Part shown: positions 10,897-19,448 of the stretch, in pieces
Layout of the letters: every line of letters starts with the position of its first letter
Numbering within the stretch: position 1 is the first letter of the stretch
Origin: Gordonia tangerina
GTDB lineage: Bacteria > Actinomycetota > Actinomycetes > Mycobacteriales > Mycobacteriaceae
Assembly (NCBI RefSeq): GCF_021556435.1
Contig: NZ_JAKGCU010000012.1
Location: 1-64,000 of the forward strand
Direction of reading: 5' to 3'
DNA: 64,000 nt
The notes under the pieces: model-generated
The model's database searches: none
What the model was told of the DNA's origin: nothing
What the model saw: only the letters and a program-made list of their open reading frames with translations
Position numbers and translations under genes: made by a program

Positions 10897-11490
10897 GTGG
10901 CCACACGATGGGACGATACGCAGGCCCCCAAGGGCGACGACTACGACGAACGCTGGCAACACCTGGCGGCCACCGGGCAGAACATCCACGGCGAGGCCGA
11001 CCTCGTCGAAACGCTGTTGCACGACCACGGTGGCCAACGCGTGCTGGACGCGGGCTGCGGGACCGGACGCGTGGCGTTGGAGCTGCGTCGACGAGGTTTC
11101 GCGGTGGTCGGCGTCGACGCCGACGACACCATGCTCGCGACCGCACGCCGGAACGGCCCCGACGTGGCCTGGGTGCTGGCAGACCTCACCACTCTCGATC
11201 ACCACGTCGACAGCGAATTCGATCTGGCGCTGCTCGCCGGGAATGTGATGATTTTCGTCGATCCGGGTACGGAGGACGCCGTGCTGGCCCAGCTCGCGGA
11301 GCGCCTCACACCGGGTGGATTACTGGTCGCCGGCTTCAGTCTGCGCGATGACCGTCTGACGCTGGCCGACTACGATCGGCTCGCGGCGCGCAACGGCTTC
11401 GATCTCCATGCGCGCTGGTCCACCTGGGACCGCGAGCCGTTCGACGCCGACAGCGCCGACTACGCCGTTTCGGTGCACCGGCGGCGCTGA
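10897..11490 (+). CDS. Class I SAM-dependent methyltransferase
   Basis: A 197-residue Rossmann methyltransferase. Motif I is VLDAGCGTGRVALEL, the acidic end of strand 2 is VVGVDADDTML, and motif IV lies around DLALLAGNVMIFV; LTPGGLLVAGF is the post-motif strand. The substrate is unknown. The start used is GTG 10897 (VATRWDD), since upstream sequence overlaps the divergent bluB promoter region. The following URC genes begin about 165 bp downstream and appear to have their own promoter. Confidence 0.8.
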   Translation: MATRWDDTQAPKGDDYDERWQHLAATGQNIHGEADLVETLLHDHGGQRVLDAGCGTGRVALELRRRGFAVVGVDADDTMLATARRNGPDVAWVLADLTTLDHHVDSEFDLALLAGNVMIFVDPGTEDAVLAQLAERLTPGGLLVAGFSLRDDRLTLADYDRLAARNGFDLHARWSTWDREPFDADSADYAVSVHRRR

Positions 11491-11531
11491 CGACCCATCC
11501 CCTGTCGTAGGGAATCCGTTACCTTTCTCGT

Positions 11532-11563
11532 CCAGCATCTGTTCCCGCCAATCGCTATGCTGG
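11532..11563 (+). promoter_or_regulatory. Possible URC operon promoter/operator
   Basis: CCAGCAT (11532-11538) and ATGCTGG (11557-11563) form an interrupted dyad with an 18-nt spacer. TATGCT (11555-11560), which fits a -10 element, overlaps the right arm. A regulator bound here could block transcription of the uracil-catabolism genes starting at 11657. No regulator gene is adjacent. Confidence 0.35.
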
Positions 11564-11656
11564 CGCTTTCCACTCGGCGCCGAGGATTCGGTTCCGCGGG
11601 GAGCGGCCAGACGAATCGGCAGCCGCCGAATCAGCCGCGGACGGACAGGAGCGACG

Positions 11657-12934
11657 ATGACCGCAGATCTGAGTCCGGATGCCGTCGGGCCGTCCGTCGC
11701 CGGCGGCCACATCCGATTGACCTCCCACAGCGGTGGTCTCGACGCACTCCCGATCCGCTGGGGGGCGGCCACCGCCGCAGACCGCGGGCCGGTCGTGGGC
11801 ACCACGTCGCGTCGGTCCCACCGCAACGTGATCGGTACGCACAGCGGTTCCTACAGCGTCTACCGCGCCCTTGCCGTCGCCGCCGGCGCGTTGTCGCGCG
11901 AGCACCGCGCCGACCTCACCGACACCGCACCCACCGACGCCGTCGGCCCGTACCCGCAATGGTCGGATCCGGAGTGCATCGTCAGCCTCGACCCGTGGGG
12001 TGCGGTCACCGCCGACGTCTTCGCCGACCATCTCGCCGCCGGACACGACATCCGACCGACGATCGCGATCACCAAGGCGCACGTCATCCTGCCCGAGATC
12101 GCCGACGCGATCGCCAAGGGCCGGTTACAGCCGGATGGTCGATATCTGCTCGACACCGGTGCCGCGCTCGTCACCAAGGCCGCCGTCGAACCGGTCTGGC
12201 ACCTTCCCGGCGTCGCGCGTCGATTCGGTTGCACGGAAGCCGATCTCCGTCGCGTGCTGTTCGAGGAGACCGGTGGGATGTACCCCGAATTGGTCACCCG
12301 CTCCGATCTCGACGTCTTCCTGCCGCCCATCGGCGGGCAGACCGTCTACATCTTCGGCCGGCCGGCAGACCTTGCCGATCCCGATGTGGAGCTCACCGCA
12401 CGGGTGCACGACGAGTGCAACGGTTCGGACGTCTTCGGTTCCGACATTTGCACCTGCCGGCCGTACCTCACCCACGCGATCGAGGAATGCATCCTCGGTG
12501 CGCAGCGCGGCGGCGTCGGGCTGGTCTCCTACTCCCGCAAGGAAGGTCGAGCACTCGGCGAGGTGACCAAATTCCTCGTCTACAACGCACGCAAACGGCA
12601 GGTCGGCGGAGACACCGCCGAACAGTATTTCGCGCGGACGGAGTGCGTAGCCGGCGTTCAGGACATGCGCTTCCAGGAACTGATGCCCGACGTTCTGCAC
12701 TGGCTCGGCATCCGCAAGATCCACCGGCTGGTGTCGATGAGCAACATGAAATACGACGCCATCACCGGATCGGGGATCGAGGTCGGCGAACGGGTCAACA
12801 TCCCCGACGAACTGATTCCCGCCGACGCGCAGGTGGAGATCGACGCGAAGATGGCCGCCGGCTACTTCACCCCCGGCGCGGTCCCGAATGCCACCGAACT
12901 CGGCAAGGCCAAGGGGCGAGGGTTGGACACATGA
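11657..12934 (+). CDS. GTP cyclohydrolase II-like protein of the URC pathway (Urc1)
   Basis: A 425-residue protein with a GTP cyclohydrolase II domain in its C-terminal two thirds. Zinc ligands Cys254, Cys265 and Cys267 form the CX10CXC motif of RibA, and SYSRKEGRALGEVTKF corresponds to the catalytic Arg segment. The N-terminal about 150 residues are absent from ordinary RibA. Its operon partners are an Urc4/Urg3 protein and uracil phosphoribosyltransferase, the set defined in the yeast URC uracil-catabolism pathway. So it is assigned to uracil breakdown rather than riboflavin synthesis. The start is ATG 11657 with AGGAG at 11647-11651; its stop overlaps the next start (ATGA). Confidence 0.85.
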   Translation: MTADLSPDAVGPSVAGGHIRLTSHSGGLDALPIRWGAATAADRGPVVGTTSRRSHRNVIGTHSGSYSVYRALAVAAGALSREHRADLTDTAPTDAVGPYPQWSDPECIVSLDPWGAVTADVFADHLAAGHDIRPTIAITKAHVILPEIADAIAKGRLQPDGRYLLDTGAALVTKAAVEPVWHLPGVARRFGCTEADLRRVLFEETGGMYPELVTRSDLDVFLPPIGGQTVYIFGRPADLADPDVELTARVHDECNGSDVFGSDICTCRPYLTHAIEECILGAQRGGVGLVSYSRKEGRALGEVTKFLVYNARKRQVGGDTAEQYFARTECVAGVQDMRFQELMPDVLHWLGIRKIHRLVSMSNMKYDAITGSGIEVGERVNIPDELIPADAQVEIDAKMAAGYFTPGAVPNATELGKAKGRGLDT

Positions 12935-14193
12935 GCGTCGACACCCCCGGGCGCGCCGGTGGGCCGCACGCCGCCGCCGACTCGCCCCGCTGCCCCGCAG
13001 CGCTGCGGTCCACGCGTGCCATCCGCGACCGCGCCGGACAACTGACCGAACGCGCGCGCCGCGGCGAGTCGTCGTGGTTCGTGGTCGACGACACCGCACT
13101 GCCTGCGGCGGCCGCCCGGGTCGCGGAGGTCACCCGGGTCAGATATCCCGACCTCGACATCCCGTTCCACAGCCGATGGCGACATTTCGAGGCCGGCGGA
13201 GTCGACCGGACCGCGATGCTGCGGGCCCGACTCGGCGACGACCCTGCCGAGCAGGCACGCGCCCTCATCGATCTCGCCGTCGTCAGTGTCTTGCTCGACG
13301 CGGGCGCCGGCCCCGACTGGTCGTATCTCGAAGTCACCTCCGGGCTGCGAATCGGTCGATCAGAGGGCCTGGCGGTGGCCGGGTGGCATGCCTTCGTCGA
13401 TGGTGTGTTCTCCGGTGACCCCGACCACCCGCTGCGCGTCGACGCGATCGGCCTGTCCAGGTTGACCGTCGCCGACCTCGCCCACGCATTCCAGGTGGAT
13501 GCGGACAACCCCCTGGTCGGGCTCGACGGGCGCGTCGAGTTGCTCCGCCGGCTCGCAACCGCGATGACCGCACATCCCGACGTGTTCGGCGAACAGCCGC
13601 GGCCCGGCCACCTCTACGACGCGGTGATCGGCGCGGCCGCCGGGGACGTCGAGGCGCACGACATTCTTTCGCTGCTGTTGGCGACCACATCCGGTATCTG
13701 GTTGTCGGGCAACGAGATCGACGGTGTCCCAGTCGGCGACTGCTGGCGACACGATGCGGTGCGAGGGCAGGGATCGACGGCCGGATGGATGCCGTTTCAC
13801 AAGTTGAGTCAATGGTTGACGTACTCGCTGCTCGAACCCTTCGAGTGGTCCGGCCACCGTGTCCGCGGGGTGGCCGACCTGACGGCGTTGCCCGAGTACC
13901 GCAACGGCGGACTGTTGCTCGACACCGGGGTGCTCCGGCTGCGGGATCCGGCCGACGCCCATCGTCGACGGGACGTCGGCGACGAACTCGTCGTCGAATG
14001 GCGAGCGCTGACCATCACCCTGATCGACGAACTCGCAGCGCTGGTCCGCAACGAACTAGGGGTCGACGAAGGCCGCCTGCCGCTGGCCTGTGTACTCGAA
14101 GGTGGCACCTGGGCAGCCGGTCGCGAGCTGGCCGGCACCCTCCGCTCCGGACTTCCGCCCCTCGACATCGCCAGTGACGGCACCGTTTTCTGA
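12931..14193 (+). CDS. URC4/Urg3 family protein
   Basis: A 420-residue protein of the Urc4/Urg3 (DUF1688) family. Recognisable stretches include FHSRWRHFEAGGVDR, the LLDAGAGPDWSY segment, RSEGLAVAGWHAF and the C-terminal WRALTITLIDELA. The family is essential for the yeast URC pathway; it probably acts on the uridine-nucleotide-derived intermediate, but its exact reaction is uncertain to me. It overlaps the upstream GTP cyclohydrolase-like gene by 4 nt and is followed after 15 nt by upp, so all three are one transcript. No signal or membrane segment is present. Confidence 0.85.
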   Translation: MSVDTPGRAGGPHAAADSPRCPAALRSTRAIRDRAGQLTERARRGESSWFVVDDTALPAAAARVAEVTRVRYPDLDIPFHSRWRHFEAGGVDRTAMLRARLGDDPAEQARALIDLAVVSVLLDAGAGPDWSYLEVTSGLRIGRSEGLAVAGWHAFVDGVFSGDPDHPLRVDAIGLSRLTVADLAHAFQVDADNPLVGLDGRVELLRRLATAMTAHPDVFGEQPRPGHLYDAVIGAAAGDVEAHDILSLLLATTSGIWLSGNEIDGVPVGDCWRHDAVRGQGSTAGWMPFHKLSQWLTYSLLEPFEWSGHRVRGVADLTALPEYRNGGLLLDTGVLRLRDPADAHRRRDVGDELVVEWRALTITLIDELAALVRNELGVDEGRLPLACVLEGGTWAAGRELAGTLRSGLPPLDIASDGTVF

Positions 14194-14208
14194 CCCGAAG
14201 GACGTGAC

Positions 14209-14838
14209 ATGGACGACGTGGTTCTGATCGACCACCCGCTGGTGCAGCACAAACTCACCCTGCTGAGACGGAAGGACACCTCCACCAACGACTTCCGTCG
14301 ACTGCTGACCGAGATCTCCACCTTGATGGCCTATGAGGTGCTGCACGACATCCCCATGCACCCGATCTCCATCGACACCCCGTTGGAGACCATGACCGCC
14401 AACGTCATCGACGGCAAGAAGGTGGTGTTCGCGTCGATCCTGCGAGCCGGTACGGGGATCGTCGACGGCATGCTGACCGTGGTGCCGGGCGCTCGGGTCG
14501 GACACATCGGGCTCTACCGGGACCCGAAGACCCACATCGCCGTCGAATACTACTTCAAGATGCCCGGCGACCTCGCCGAGCGCGATGTGGTGATCGTGGA
14601 TCCCATGCTGGCAACCGGACATTCGGCGGTCGCAGCGGTGGACCGCATCAAGGAGTACTCGCCGCGATCGATCAAATTCGTCTGCCTGCTGACGTGTCCG
14701 CAGGGAATCGAGACCCTGCAGGCCGCACATCCGGATGTGCGGATCTTCACCGCCGCCGTCGACCGGGAACTCGACGAGAACGGTTACATCGTGCCCGGCA
14801 TCGGGGACGCCGGGGACCGGATCTTCGGCACCACCTGA
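14209..14838 (+). CDS. upp: Uracil phosphoribosyltransferase
   Basis: A 209-residue enzyme converting uracil and PRPP to UMP. Visible features are the family N-terminus ([20 protein letters not shown]), [13 protein letters not shown], the PRPP loop [17 protein letters not shown] (Asp-rich then Thr-Gly-His), and the uracil-binding C-terminus [15 protein letters not shown]. The start is ATG 14209. As the third gene of the URC operon (equivalent to Urc6) it would feed uracil into catabolism as UMP, although the same enzyme can serve salvage. It is convergent with the CPBP protease gene, 11 nt away. Confidence 0.93.
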   Translation: MDDVVLIDHPLVQHKLTLLRRKDTSTNDFRRLLTEISTLMAYEVLHDIPMHPISIDTPLETMTANVIDGKKVVFASILRAGTGIVDGMLTVVPGARVGHIGLYRDPKTHIAVEYYFKMPGDLAERDVVIVDPMLATGHSAVAAVDRIKEYSPRSIKFVCLLTCPQGIETLQAAHPDVRIFTAAVDRELDENGYIVPGIGDAGDRIFGTT

Positions 14839-14849
14839 TCCCGCGACCG

Positions 14850-15560
14850 TCAGGAGGGCAGATGCCAGGCGACCGCGGCGCCGACCGCGCCGGTCGCGTT
14901 CAGTGCCCAATGCAGCGCGACCGGTGCGAGCAGACTCGTCGTCCGATGCCGTAGCCATCCGAACACGAATCCCGCAGCCGTCGTGGCCGCCACGGCACCG
15001 AGCACACCCGCGATCTGACCGACCGTCCCGGAACCGAGCACGCCGCTGAGTCCCTCGTTGCCGGCGGTCAGACCCAGGGACGACGTCACATGCCACAAAC
15101 CGAATGCGATCGCGCCCAGCGTGAGTGTCCACCGCACGCCGAACAACCGGGCGAGGCTGCCCTGCAACACGCCCCGGAAGATCAACTCTTCGGGCAGCAC
15201 CGTCTGCAGCGGGATCGTCACCAGGGCGGCAAAGGCGGCCGCGGATGCGCTGTCGAAGCGGTCGGACAGAAAGAACTGTCGGGTGGCCGGGATCGCGACG
15301 GCCACAGAGACGATCGCGAACACCGCCACCACGGCGCCGACGGCATAGGGAATCCCGGCACGTAGTTCGGATCGGCTCAGACCCATCTCGCGCCAGTCCA
15401 GCCCCGCCATCCGGGCACCGAGCACCAGCACCACGGCCGCGCCAGGCACCACCAGCACCGCAGCCGTACCCGACGCACCATGGGCGACAAGGTTGACCAC
15501 GACCACCACCGCGACGACGCCGACCACCAGCACGACGGATCGTGTGCGCGACAGTTTCAT
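14850..15560 (-). CDS. CPBP-family intramembrane metalloprotease
   Basis: A 236-residue membrane protein with about six hydrophobic helices. It contains the CPBP/Rce1-like motifs EELIFRG (glutamate pair), FGLWHVTSS and HWALNATG, whose Glu and His residues bind zinc in this family. Members cleave membrane-embedded or prenylated substrates or act in bacteriocin maturation and immunity; the target here is unknown. The start is ATG 15560 (MKLSRTR); longer forms would overlap the TetR gene end. It lies convergent to upp and downstream of the TetR gene on the same strand. Confidence 0.75.
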   Translation of the reverse strand: MKLSRTRSVVLVVGVVAVVVVVNLVAHGASGTAAVLVVPGAAVVLVLGARMAGLDWREMGLSRSELRAGIPYAVGAVVAVFAIVSVAVAIPATRQFFLSDRFDSASAAAFAALVTIPLQTVLPEELIFRGVLQGSLARLFGVRWTLTLGAIAFGLWHVTSSLGLTAGNEGLSGVLGSGTVGQIAGVLGAVAATTAAGFVFGWLRHRTTSLLAPVALHWALNATGAVGAAVAWHLPS

Positions 15561-15622
15561 ATGTCTACTCTCCCGCATGCGGGTACAGACACGCCGGATG
15601 CCGGGATGACGCAACCCGTATC

Positions 15623-16243
15623 TCACCGTCGGTCCGATGGGTTCGTGATGTCGCCGAACAGGTACCGGTCGATGGTGGGGCCCGCCCAGCGACTCAGATC
15701 CGATGCGGCCGCGTCGGCGATTGCCGGCACTCGCATCACATACCGCGCCATCAGCAACCCGAGCATCTGCGACATCACCATGGCCACGCGCTGCCCGCGC
15801 TCATCAGCGGACACGAACTCGCCGAGCACTCCGGTCGCCACGCCGAGAAAGAACTCCCGCAGCCGATCGGCGACCTGGTCATGGGTCACCGCGATCCGCA
15901 ACAGCGCGACCGCCCGTGCCCGCTGTTGGGGATCTCGCTCCCAGAAGTCGACGACCCGATACACGAACTCGCATCCCACCGTGGCGTCGGTGTCGGCGAT
16001 TCCGGCGAACACGGTGGCCACATCCACCTCGGGTCGCAACGCCGCCACGAGCAGGTCGTTCTTGGTGCCGAAATAGTGGTGGATGAGCGCCGGGTCCACT
16101 CCCGCACGCCGCCCGATGGCCCGCATCGTGGTCCGCTCGAATCCGCTTTCGGAGAACATTTCTCGCGCCGTGGTCAGGATCTGCTCGCGGTTGTCGACGG
16201 TCCGATCGAGTTTGGGCCGTCCACGGCCGCGTGCCGACGTCAT
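15623..16243 (-). CDS. TetR-family repressor of the ABC operon
   Basis: A 206-residue TetR-type regulator. The helix-turn-helix covers about residues 18-65 (REQILTTAREMFSESGFERTTM, RAGVDPALIHHYFGTKNDL). The remainder is the ligand-binding/dimer domain. It starts at ATG 16243, overlapping the stop of the ATPase gene by ATGA, and is the last gene of a four-gene operon. By analogy with CecR and YbhGFSR in Escherichia coli it probably represses this exporter operon until an effector binds. Its operator would lie near 19.0 kb. Confidence 0.85.
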   Translation of the reverse strand: MTSARGRGRPKLDRTVDNREQILTTAREMFSESGFERTTMRAIGRRAGVDPALIHHYFGTKNDLLVAALRPEVDVATVFAGIADTDATVGCEFVYRVVDFWERDPQQRARAVALLRIAVTHDQVADRLREFFLGVATGVLGEFVSADERGQRVAMVMSQMLGLLMARYVMRVPAIADAAASDLSRWAGPTIDRYLFGDITNPSDRR

Positions 16244-17103
16244 CGGGACCTGGCCAGGACCAGCATCCGTTCCTCGATGGTGGCGGGGACCGGCTTGATC
16301 TCGGCGTCGACCCCGGCCTCGGACAACGCCGAGGCGATCATCGCCGGATCCGTGTCGGGCACCCGAATCGCCGTGCCGTCCAAAATCACCGGTATGTCTG
16401 CATCGTTGAGCACCGCGAATGTGCGGGCCCAGTCGGCCGTATGCACCGCCACCGCGCGGGTGTCGCCGATGATGTCGTGTTCGCTTCCCGATGCGACGAG
16501 TGCGCCGCCGGCCATCAGCAACAGGCGGTCGCAGTGCTGCGCTTCCTCCATGTAGTGGGTGGTGACCAGGACCCCCACGCCGCGGTCGGCCTGCGCGCGG
16601 ATGGTGTCCCACAGTTCGGCCCGGGCCAGCGCGTCCACACCGGAGGTCGGCTCGTCGAGAACCAGCGCCTCCGGCCGATGCGCCAAGGCCACCACGAACG
16701 CCGCCTGCCGCTGCGCACCCAACGCCAGGTCACCGACCAGGGTGTCCCGCACGTCGCGCAGCGCCGCGGGCAGGTCTGGAACTGCGCAGTTGTAGGCCCC
16801 CGCGCTGAACGCCAGGTTCTCCGCCAGCGTGAGGTCGCGGTAGAGGCCGAGATTTTGTGGCACGTACCCCATCCGCGCTCGGTGGGAGCGATCCGGTGGA
16901 CCACCGAGGAGTTCGACGGCCCCGTCGGTGGGGGCCAGCAATCCCAGCAGCAGCCGAATCAGGGTCGTCTTGCCCGCCCCGTTGGCGCCCAGGAGGCCCA
17001 CGACCTCACCCGGGCGCACCGCCATCGACACCGCATCGACAGCGGTGAAATCACCGAATCGTCGGGTTGCCGAACGCGCACGGAGAACCTCGTCCGATGT
17101 CAT
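16240..17103 (-). CDS. ABC exporter ATPase, YbhF C-terminal half-like
   Basis: A 287-residue ABC ATPase. Walker A is GANGAGKT (39-46), Q-loop VPQNLGLY, Walker B LVLDEPTSGVD and H-loop TTHYMEEA. The signature is not LSGGQ but LALGAQRQ (126-133). That resembles the variant signature of the second ABC domain of YbhF-type proteins, so the change is probably normal for this subtype. The start is ATG 17103, overlapping the upstream ATPase stop by ATGA. Together with that protein it supplies the two nucleotide-binding domains of the exporter whose permease is encoded first. Confidence 0.85.
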   Translation of the reverse strand: MTSDEVLRARSATRRFGDFTAVDAVSMAVRPGEVVGLLGANGAGKTTLIRLLLGLLAPTDGAVELLGGPPDRSHRARMGYVPQNLGLYRDLTLAENLAFSAGAYNCAVPDLPAALRDVRDTLVGDLALGAQRQAAFVVALAHRPEALVLDEPTSGVDALARAELWDTIRAQADRGVGVLVTTHYMEEAQHCDRLLLMAGGALVASGSEHDIIGDTRAVAVHTADWARTFAVLNDADIPVILDGTAIRVPDTDPAMIASALSEAGVDAEIKPVPATIEERMLVLARSR

Positions 17104-17921
17104 GTCGGCGCCTCCTGATGCCGTCGCGTCATCGACAGCGCGATGACGATGTCCTCCAGATCCGGCGCAATCACGTCGGCGTCGGTTGCGGGATCGCCGT
17201 CGGGCCAGTACTCGCGCCGCTGACGTCCTCGCCGCCACGACCATTCCGGACGTGTCGGCGTCGTCGACGCCGTGATCGTGCCGGTGAAACCTCCACGGAC
17301 ATCGTCGTAGGACCCGGTGGTCAGGACCCGGCCCCGGTCGAGGACAACCAGTTCACCCGCGCGCTCCGCCTCGTCGAGGTACGTCGTCGACATCAGTACG
17401 GCGGCACCGGCGGCTGCCGCCTCGGAGATCATCCGCCAGAGGTCGATACGGCTCACCGGATCGACTCCGGTACTCGGTTCGTCGAGCACCAGCAACTCCG
17501 GGTGATGCAGCATGGCCATCGCCGCGCCGAGTTTGCGGCGCATCCCCCCGGACAGAGCTGACGCCAAGCGATCGGCGGCGACCCGGAGGCCTGCCCGGTC
17601 GATGAGGTCCTCCCGCCGGTCGACGAGCTCATCGCCGGTCAATCCGTATATGCCGCCGACGAAGTCGAGATTCTGGCGAACCGTCAGGGCCGCCCAGCTG
17701 CCCGGGCCCGCGGACAGATAGCCGATCTGATGCTTGTCCGGCGCCGCCACGACCCCGCGGTCCGGAGCGACCTCGCCCACAAGTGTGCGCAGCAGCGTGG
17801 TCTTTCCGGCGCCGTCGCCACCGACGAGCGCCACCACCTGCCCCGGTGCCACCGCCACGGTCACGTCGTCGAGTGCCGTCGTCGCACCGAAGGCCACCGT
17901 CACCGACCGCGCCGCGATCAT
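17100..17921 (-). CDS. ABC exporter ATPase, YbhF N-terminal half-like
   Basis: A 273-residue ABC ATPase with Walker A GGDGAGKT, a conventional signature LSGGMRRK, Walker B LVLDEPSTGVD and switch STTYLDEA. The last about 50 residues (from TPTRPEW) are a linker-like tail with no ABC motif. This corresponds in order to the first ABC domain of the double ATPase YbhF; the second domain is a separate gene directly downstream. Starts and stops overlap by ATGA at both ends, which would keep subunit amounts equal. Confidence 0.85.
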   Translation of the reverse strand: MIAARSVTVAFGATTALDDVTVAVAPGQVVALVGGDGAGKTTLLRTLVGEVAPDRGVVAAPDKHQIGYLSAGPGSWAALTVRQNLDFVGGIYGLTGDELVDRREDLIDRAGLRVAADRLASALSGGMRRKLGAAMAMLHHPELLVLDEPSTGVDPVSRIDLWRMISEAAAAGAAVLMSTTYLDEAERAGELVVLDRGRVLTTGSYDDVRGGFTGTITASTTPTRPEWSWRRGRQRREYWPDGDPATDADVIAPDLEDIVIALSMTRRHQEAPT

Positions 17922-18994
17922 GCGACGTCCGCACCCGAGGGTTCCGCCGCGGTCCCTCGCCCCGGCGACGATTGTCTCCTCACGTCGGGAGCCAGATCAC
18001 GTCGGAACCGCAGGGTTGCGGCGGTGAACACCACGATCGCCATGACGGCGAGCACCACCAAGGGCAGCCACAGCGACTCGATCGGGGCGCCGCGCAGCAT
18101 CACACCCTGCGAGATCATCGTGAAGTAGGTCAGTGGCAGCAGATAGCCGATCCATCGAACTCCCGCCGCCATTGCGTCGAGCGGAAAGATCATGCCGGAC
18201 AACAATATCTGTGGCAACAGGAAGAAGAAGGCCGTCTGGATGGCCTGGCCGGTGGTCTGGGAGATGGTGGAGATCATCACGCCGAGTCCGAGGACGACGA
18301 ACAGGAAGATCCCGGCGCCGAGGGCGAAGACGAGCACATTGCCGTTGAACGGGACGTCGAACAGGAGCATGCCCAGCACGGTCACCACGGTCATGTCGAT
18401 CGCGGCGAGGATGAAGTAGGGCACGATCTTGCCCAGGATCACCTGGCTCGGCGCGATGGGCATCACCGCGAGTTGTTCGAGCGTGCCCGCTTCGCGCTCG
18501 CGGACCAATCCGATGCTTGTGATGATCGTGCCGATGAAGGTCAAGATGAGGCCGATGATGGCCGGGACCATCACCCACGACGTCTTGAGGTCCGGATTGA
18601 ACATCACCTCGGTCCGGACCTGTCCACCGAGTTTGTTCAGGATCGACACCGTCGACTGCGCTGCGAACAGGTTGGACCCGTCGACGTAGGCGGTGGGTTG
18701 CGACCCCGGGTTTCCGGTCACCACCACCACGTCGACCTTGTTCTCGCGCAGCATGTCCTGCGCCTGCGAGACCCCGTCGGCGGTGTTGGTCTCGGTGACC
18801 TCGAAGTAGGACGGCAACGCAGTCGCCGCTCGTTCGGCCGACGGCCCGACCACCGCGGTCTCCACCGAGGACACGTAGAAGTTGGCCGCGTAGCCGAAGA
18901 TCACCAGCAGAAGCAACGGCAAGACGATCAGCATGGCCAGCGTGCGGCGGTCGCGCCGCAGTTCGCGAAACTCCTTGAGAATCATTGCGCGCAT
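17918..18994 (-). CDS. ABC-2 type permease (YbhR/YbhS-like)
   Basis: A 358-residue membrane subunit. One helix near the N-terminus (TLAMLIVLPLLLLVIFGYAA) is followed by an extracytoplasmic domain of about 150 residues and then five C-terminal helices, the ABC-2/DrrB-YhiH layout. The conserved VREREAGTLEQLAVMP loop precedes the second helix. The start is ATG 18994 (MRAMILKEF); a longer in-frame start exists at 19066. It is the first gene of the operon with two ATPases and TetR. Only one permease is present, so it may work as a homodimer. Drug or lipid export is likely but the substrate is unknown. Confidence 0.83.
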   Translation of the reverse strand: MRAMILKEFRELRRDRRTLAMLIVLPLLLLVIFGYAANFYVSSVETAVVGPSAERAATALPSYFEVTETNTADGVSQAQDMLRENKVDVVVVTGNPGSQPTAYVDGSNLFAAQSTVSILNKLGGQVRTEVMFNPDLKTSWVMVPAIIGLILTFIGTIITSIGLVREREAGTLEQLAVMPIAPSQVILGKIVPYFILAAIDMTVVTVLGMLLFDVPFNGNVLVFALGAGIFLFVVLGLGVMISTISQTTGQAIQTAFFFLLPQILLSGMIFPLDAMAAGVRWIGYLLPLTYFTMISQGVMLRGAPIESLWLPLVVLAVMAIVVFTAATLRFRRDLAPDVRRQSSPGRGTAAEPSGADVA

Positions 18995-19026
18995 GCAGCG
19001 AGCGTATGACCTGCGACGACGGAGGT

Positions 19027-19055
19027 CAACGCTTGTTGAATAAATTCTCCACGCG
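19027..19055 (-). promoter_or_regulatory. Possible promoter/operator of the ABC-TetR operon
   Basis: An isolated AT-rich patch in otherwise very GC-rich sequence, with TTGAATAAATTC (GAAT-AA-ATTC dyad), lies about 40 bp upstream of the permease start. It is the most likely site for the promoter and the TetR operator. The short arms make the assignment weak. Confidence 0.3.
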
Positions 19056-19067
19056 GTCGCGCTCACC

Positions 19068-19391
19068 CCCGATCCCGGAGGAAGCCCGGAGCTTGCGGGG
19101 GCCCACCACCGATCCCTGAGGAGGTTCGGAGCGCTAGCGGAGAACTGTCACGAAGGGCCCTTCGTGACACTCGGCTAGCGCCTCGCTCCTCAGGGAGCGG
19201 GGTGAAGACCTGCACGACCAACCACCCCCACCACCGATCCCTGAGGAGGCTCGGAGCGCCAGCGGAGGCCCACCACCGATCCCTGAGGAGGTTCGGAGCG
19301 CTAGCGGAGAACTGTCACGAAGGGCCCTTCGTGACACTCGGCTAGCGCCTCGCTCCTCAGGGAGCGGGTGGTGGCTCCTCAGGGAGCAGGT
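19068..19391. repeat. Palindromic repeat cluster with two 101-bp copies
   Basis: Two identical 101-bp copies lie at 19101-19201 and 19268-19368, 167 bp apart. Each is an imperfect long palindrome: left arm GATCCCTGAGGAGG..., right arm ...CGCTCCTCAGGGAGCGG, around a perfect 24-bp palindrome (19146-19169 and 19313-19336) with centre GAAGGGCCCTTC. A left-arm fragment lies between them (about 19231-19267), and partial arms flank the cluster (about 19068-19100 and 19376-19391). The unit contains no coding sequence. It separates the ABC operon from the SDR gene, and fragments recur near 0.2, 38.9 and 39.1 kb. Confidence 0.9.
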
Positions 19392-19448
19392 GGGGACGCT
19401 CGGAAGACTCATGCAAAGAAGCCGGGTAACGACATCTGAGCGAACAGG

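Noticed and set aside
11557..12930. An upstream extension of the Urc4/Urg3 gene
   Set aside because: This part lies in another frame across the GTP cyclohydrolase-like gene. The ATG at 12931 in an ATGA overlap is the natural start.
11657..12934. Assignment as riboflavin biosynthesis gene ribA
   Set aside because: The long N-terminal extension and the Urc4 and upp partners point to the URC pathway instead.
16240..17103. A broken ABC ATPase because the LSGGQ signature is missing
   Set aside because: LALGAQRQ resembles the normal variant in the second ABC domain of YbhF-type proteins, and all other motifs are intact.
17783..19009. A 408-codon plus-strand frame rich in His and Asp
   Set aside because: Antisense to the ABC-2 permease; no recognisable motif and no ribosome-binding site.
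19101..19368. A CRISPR array
   Set aside because: Only two units, each a 101-bp palindrome, with one 66-bp spacer and no cas genes nearby.
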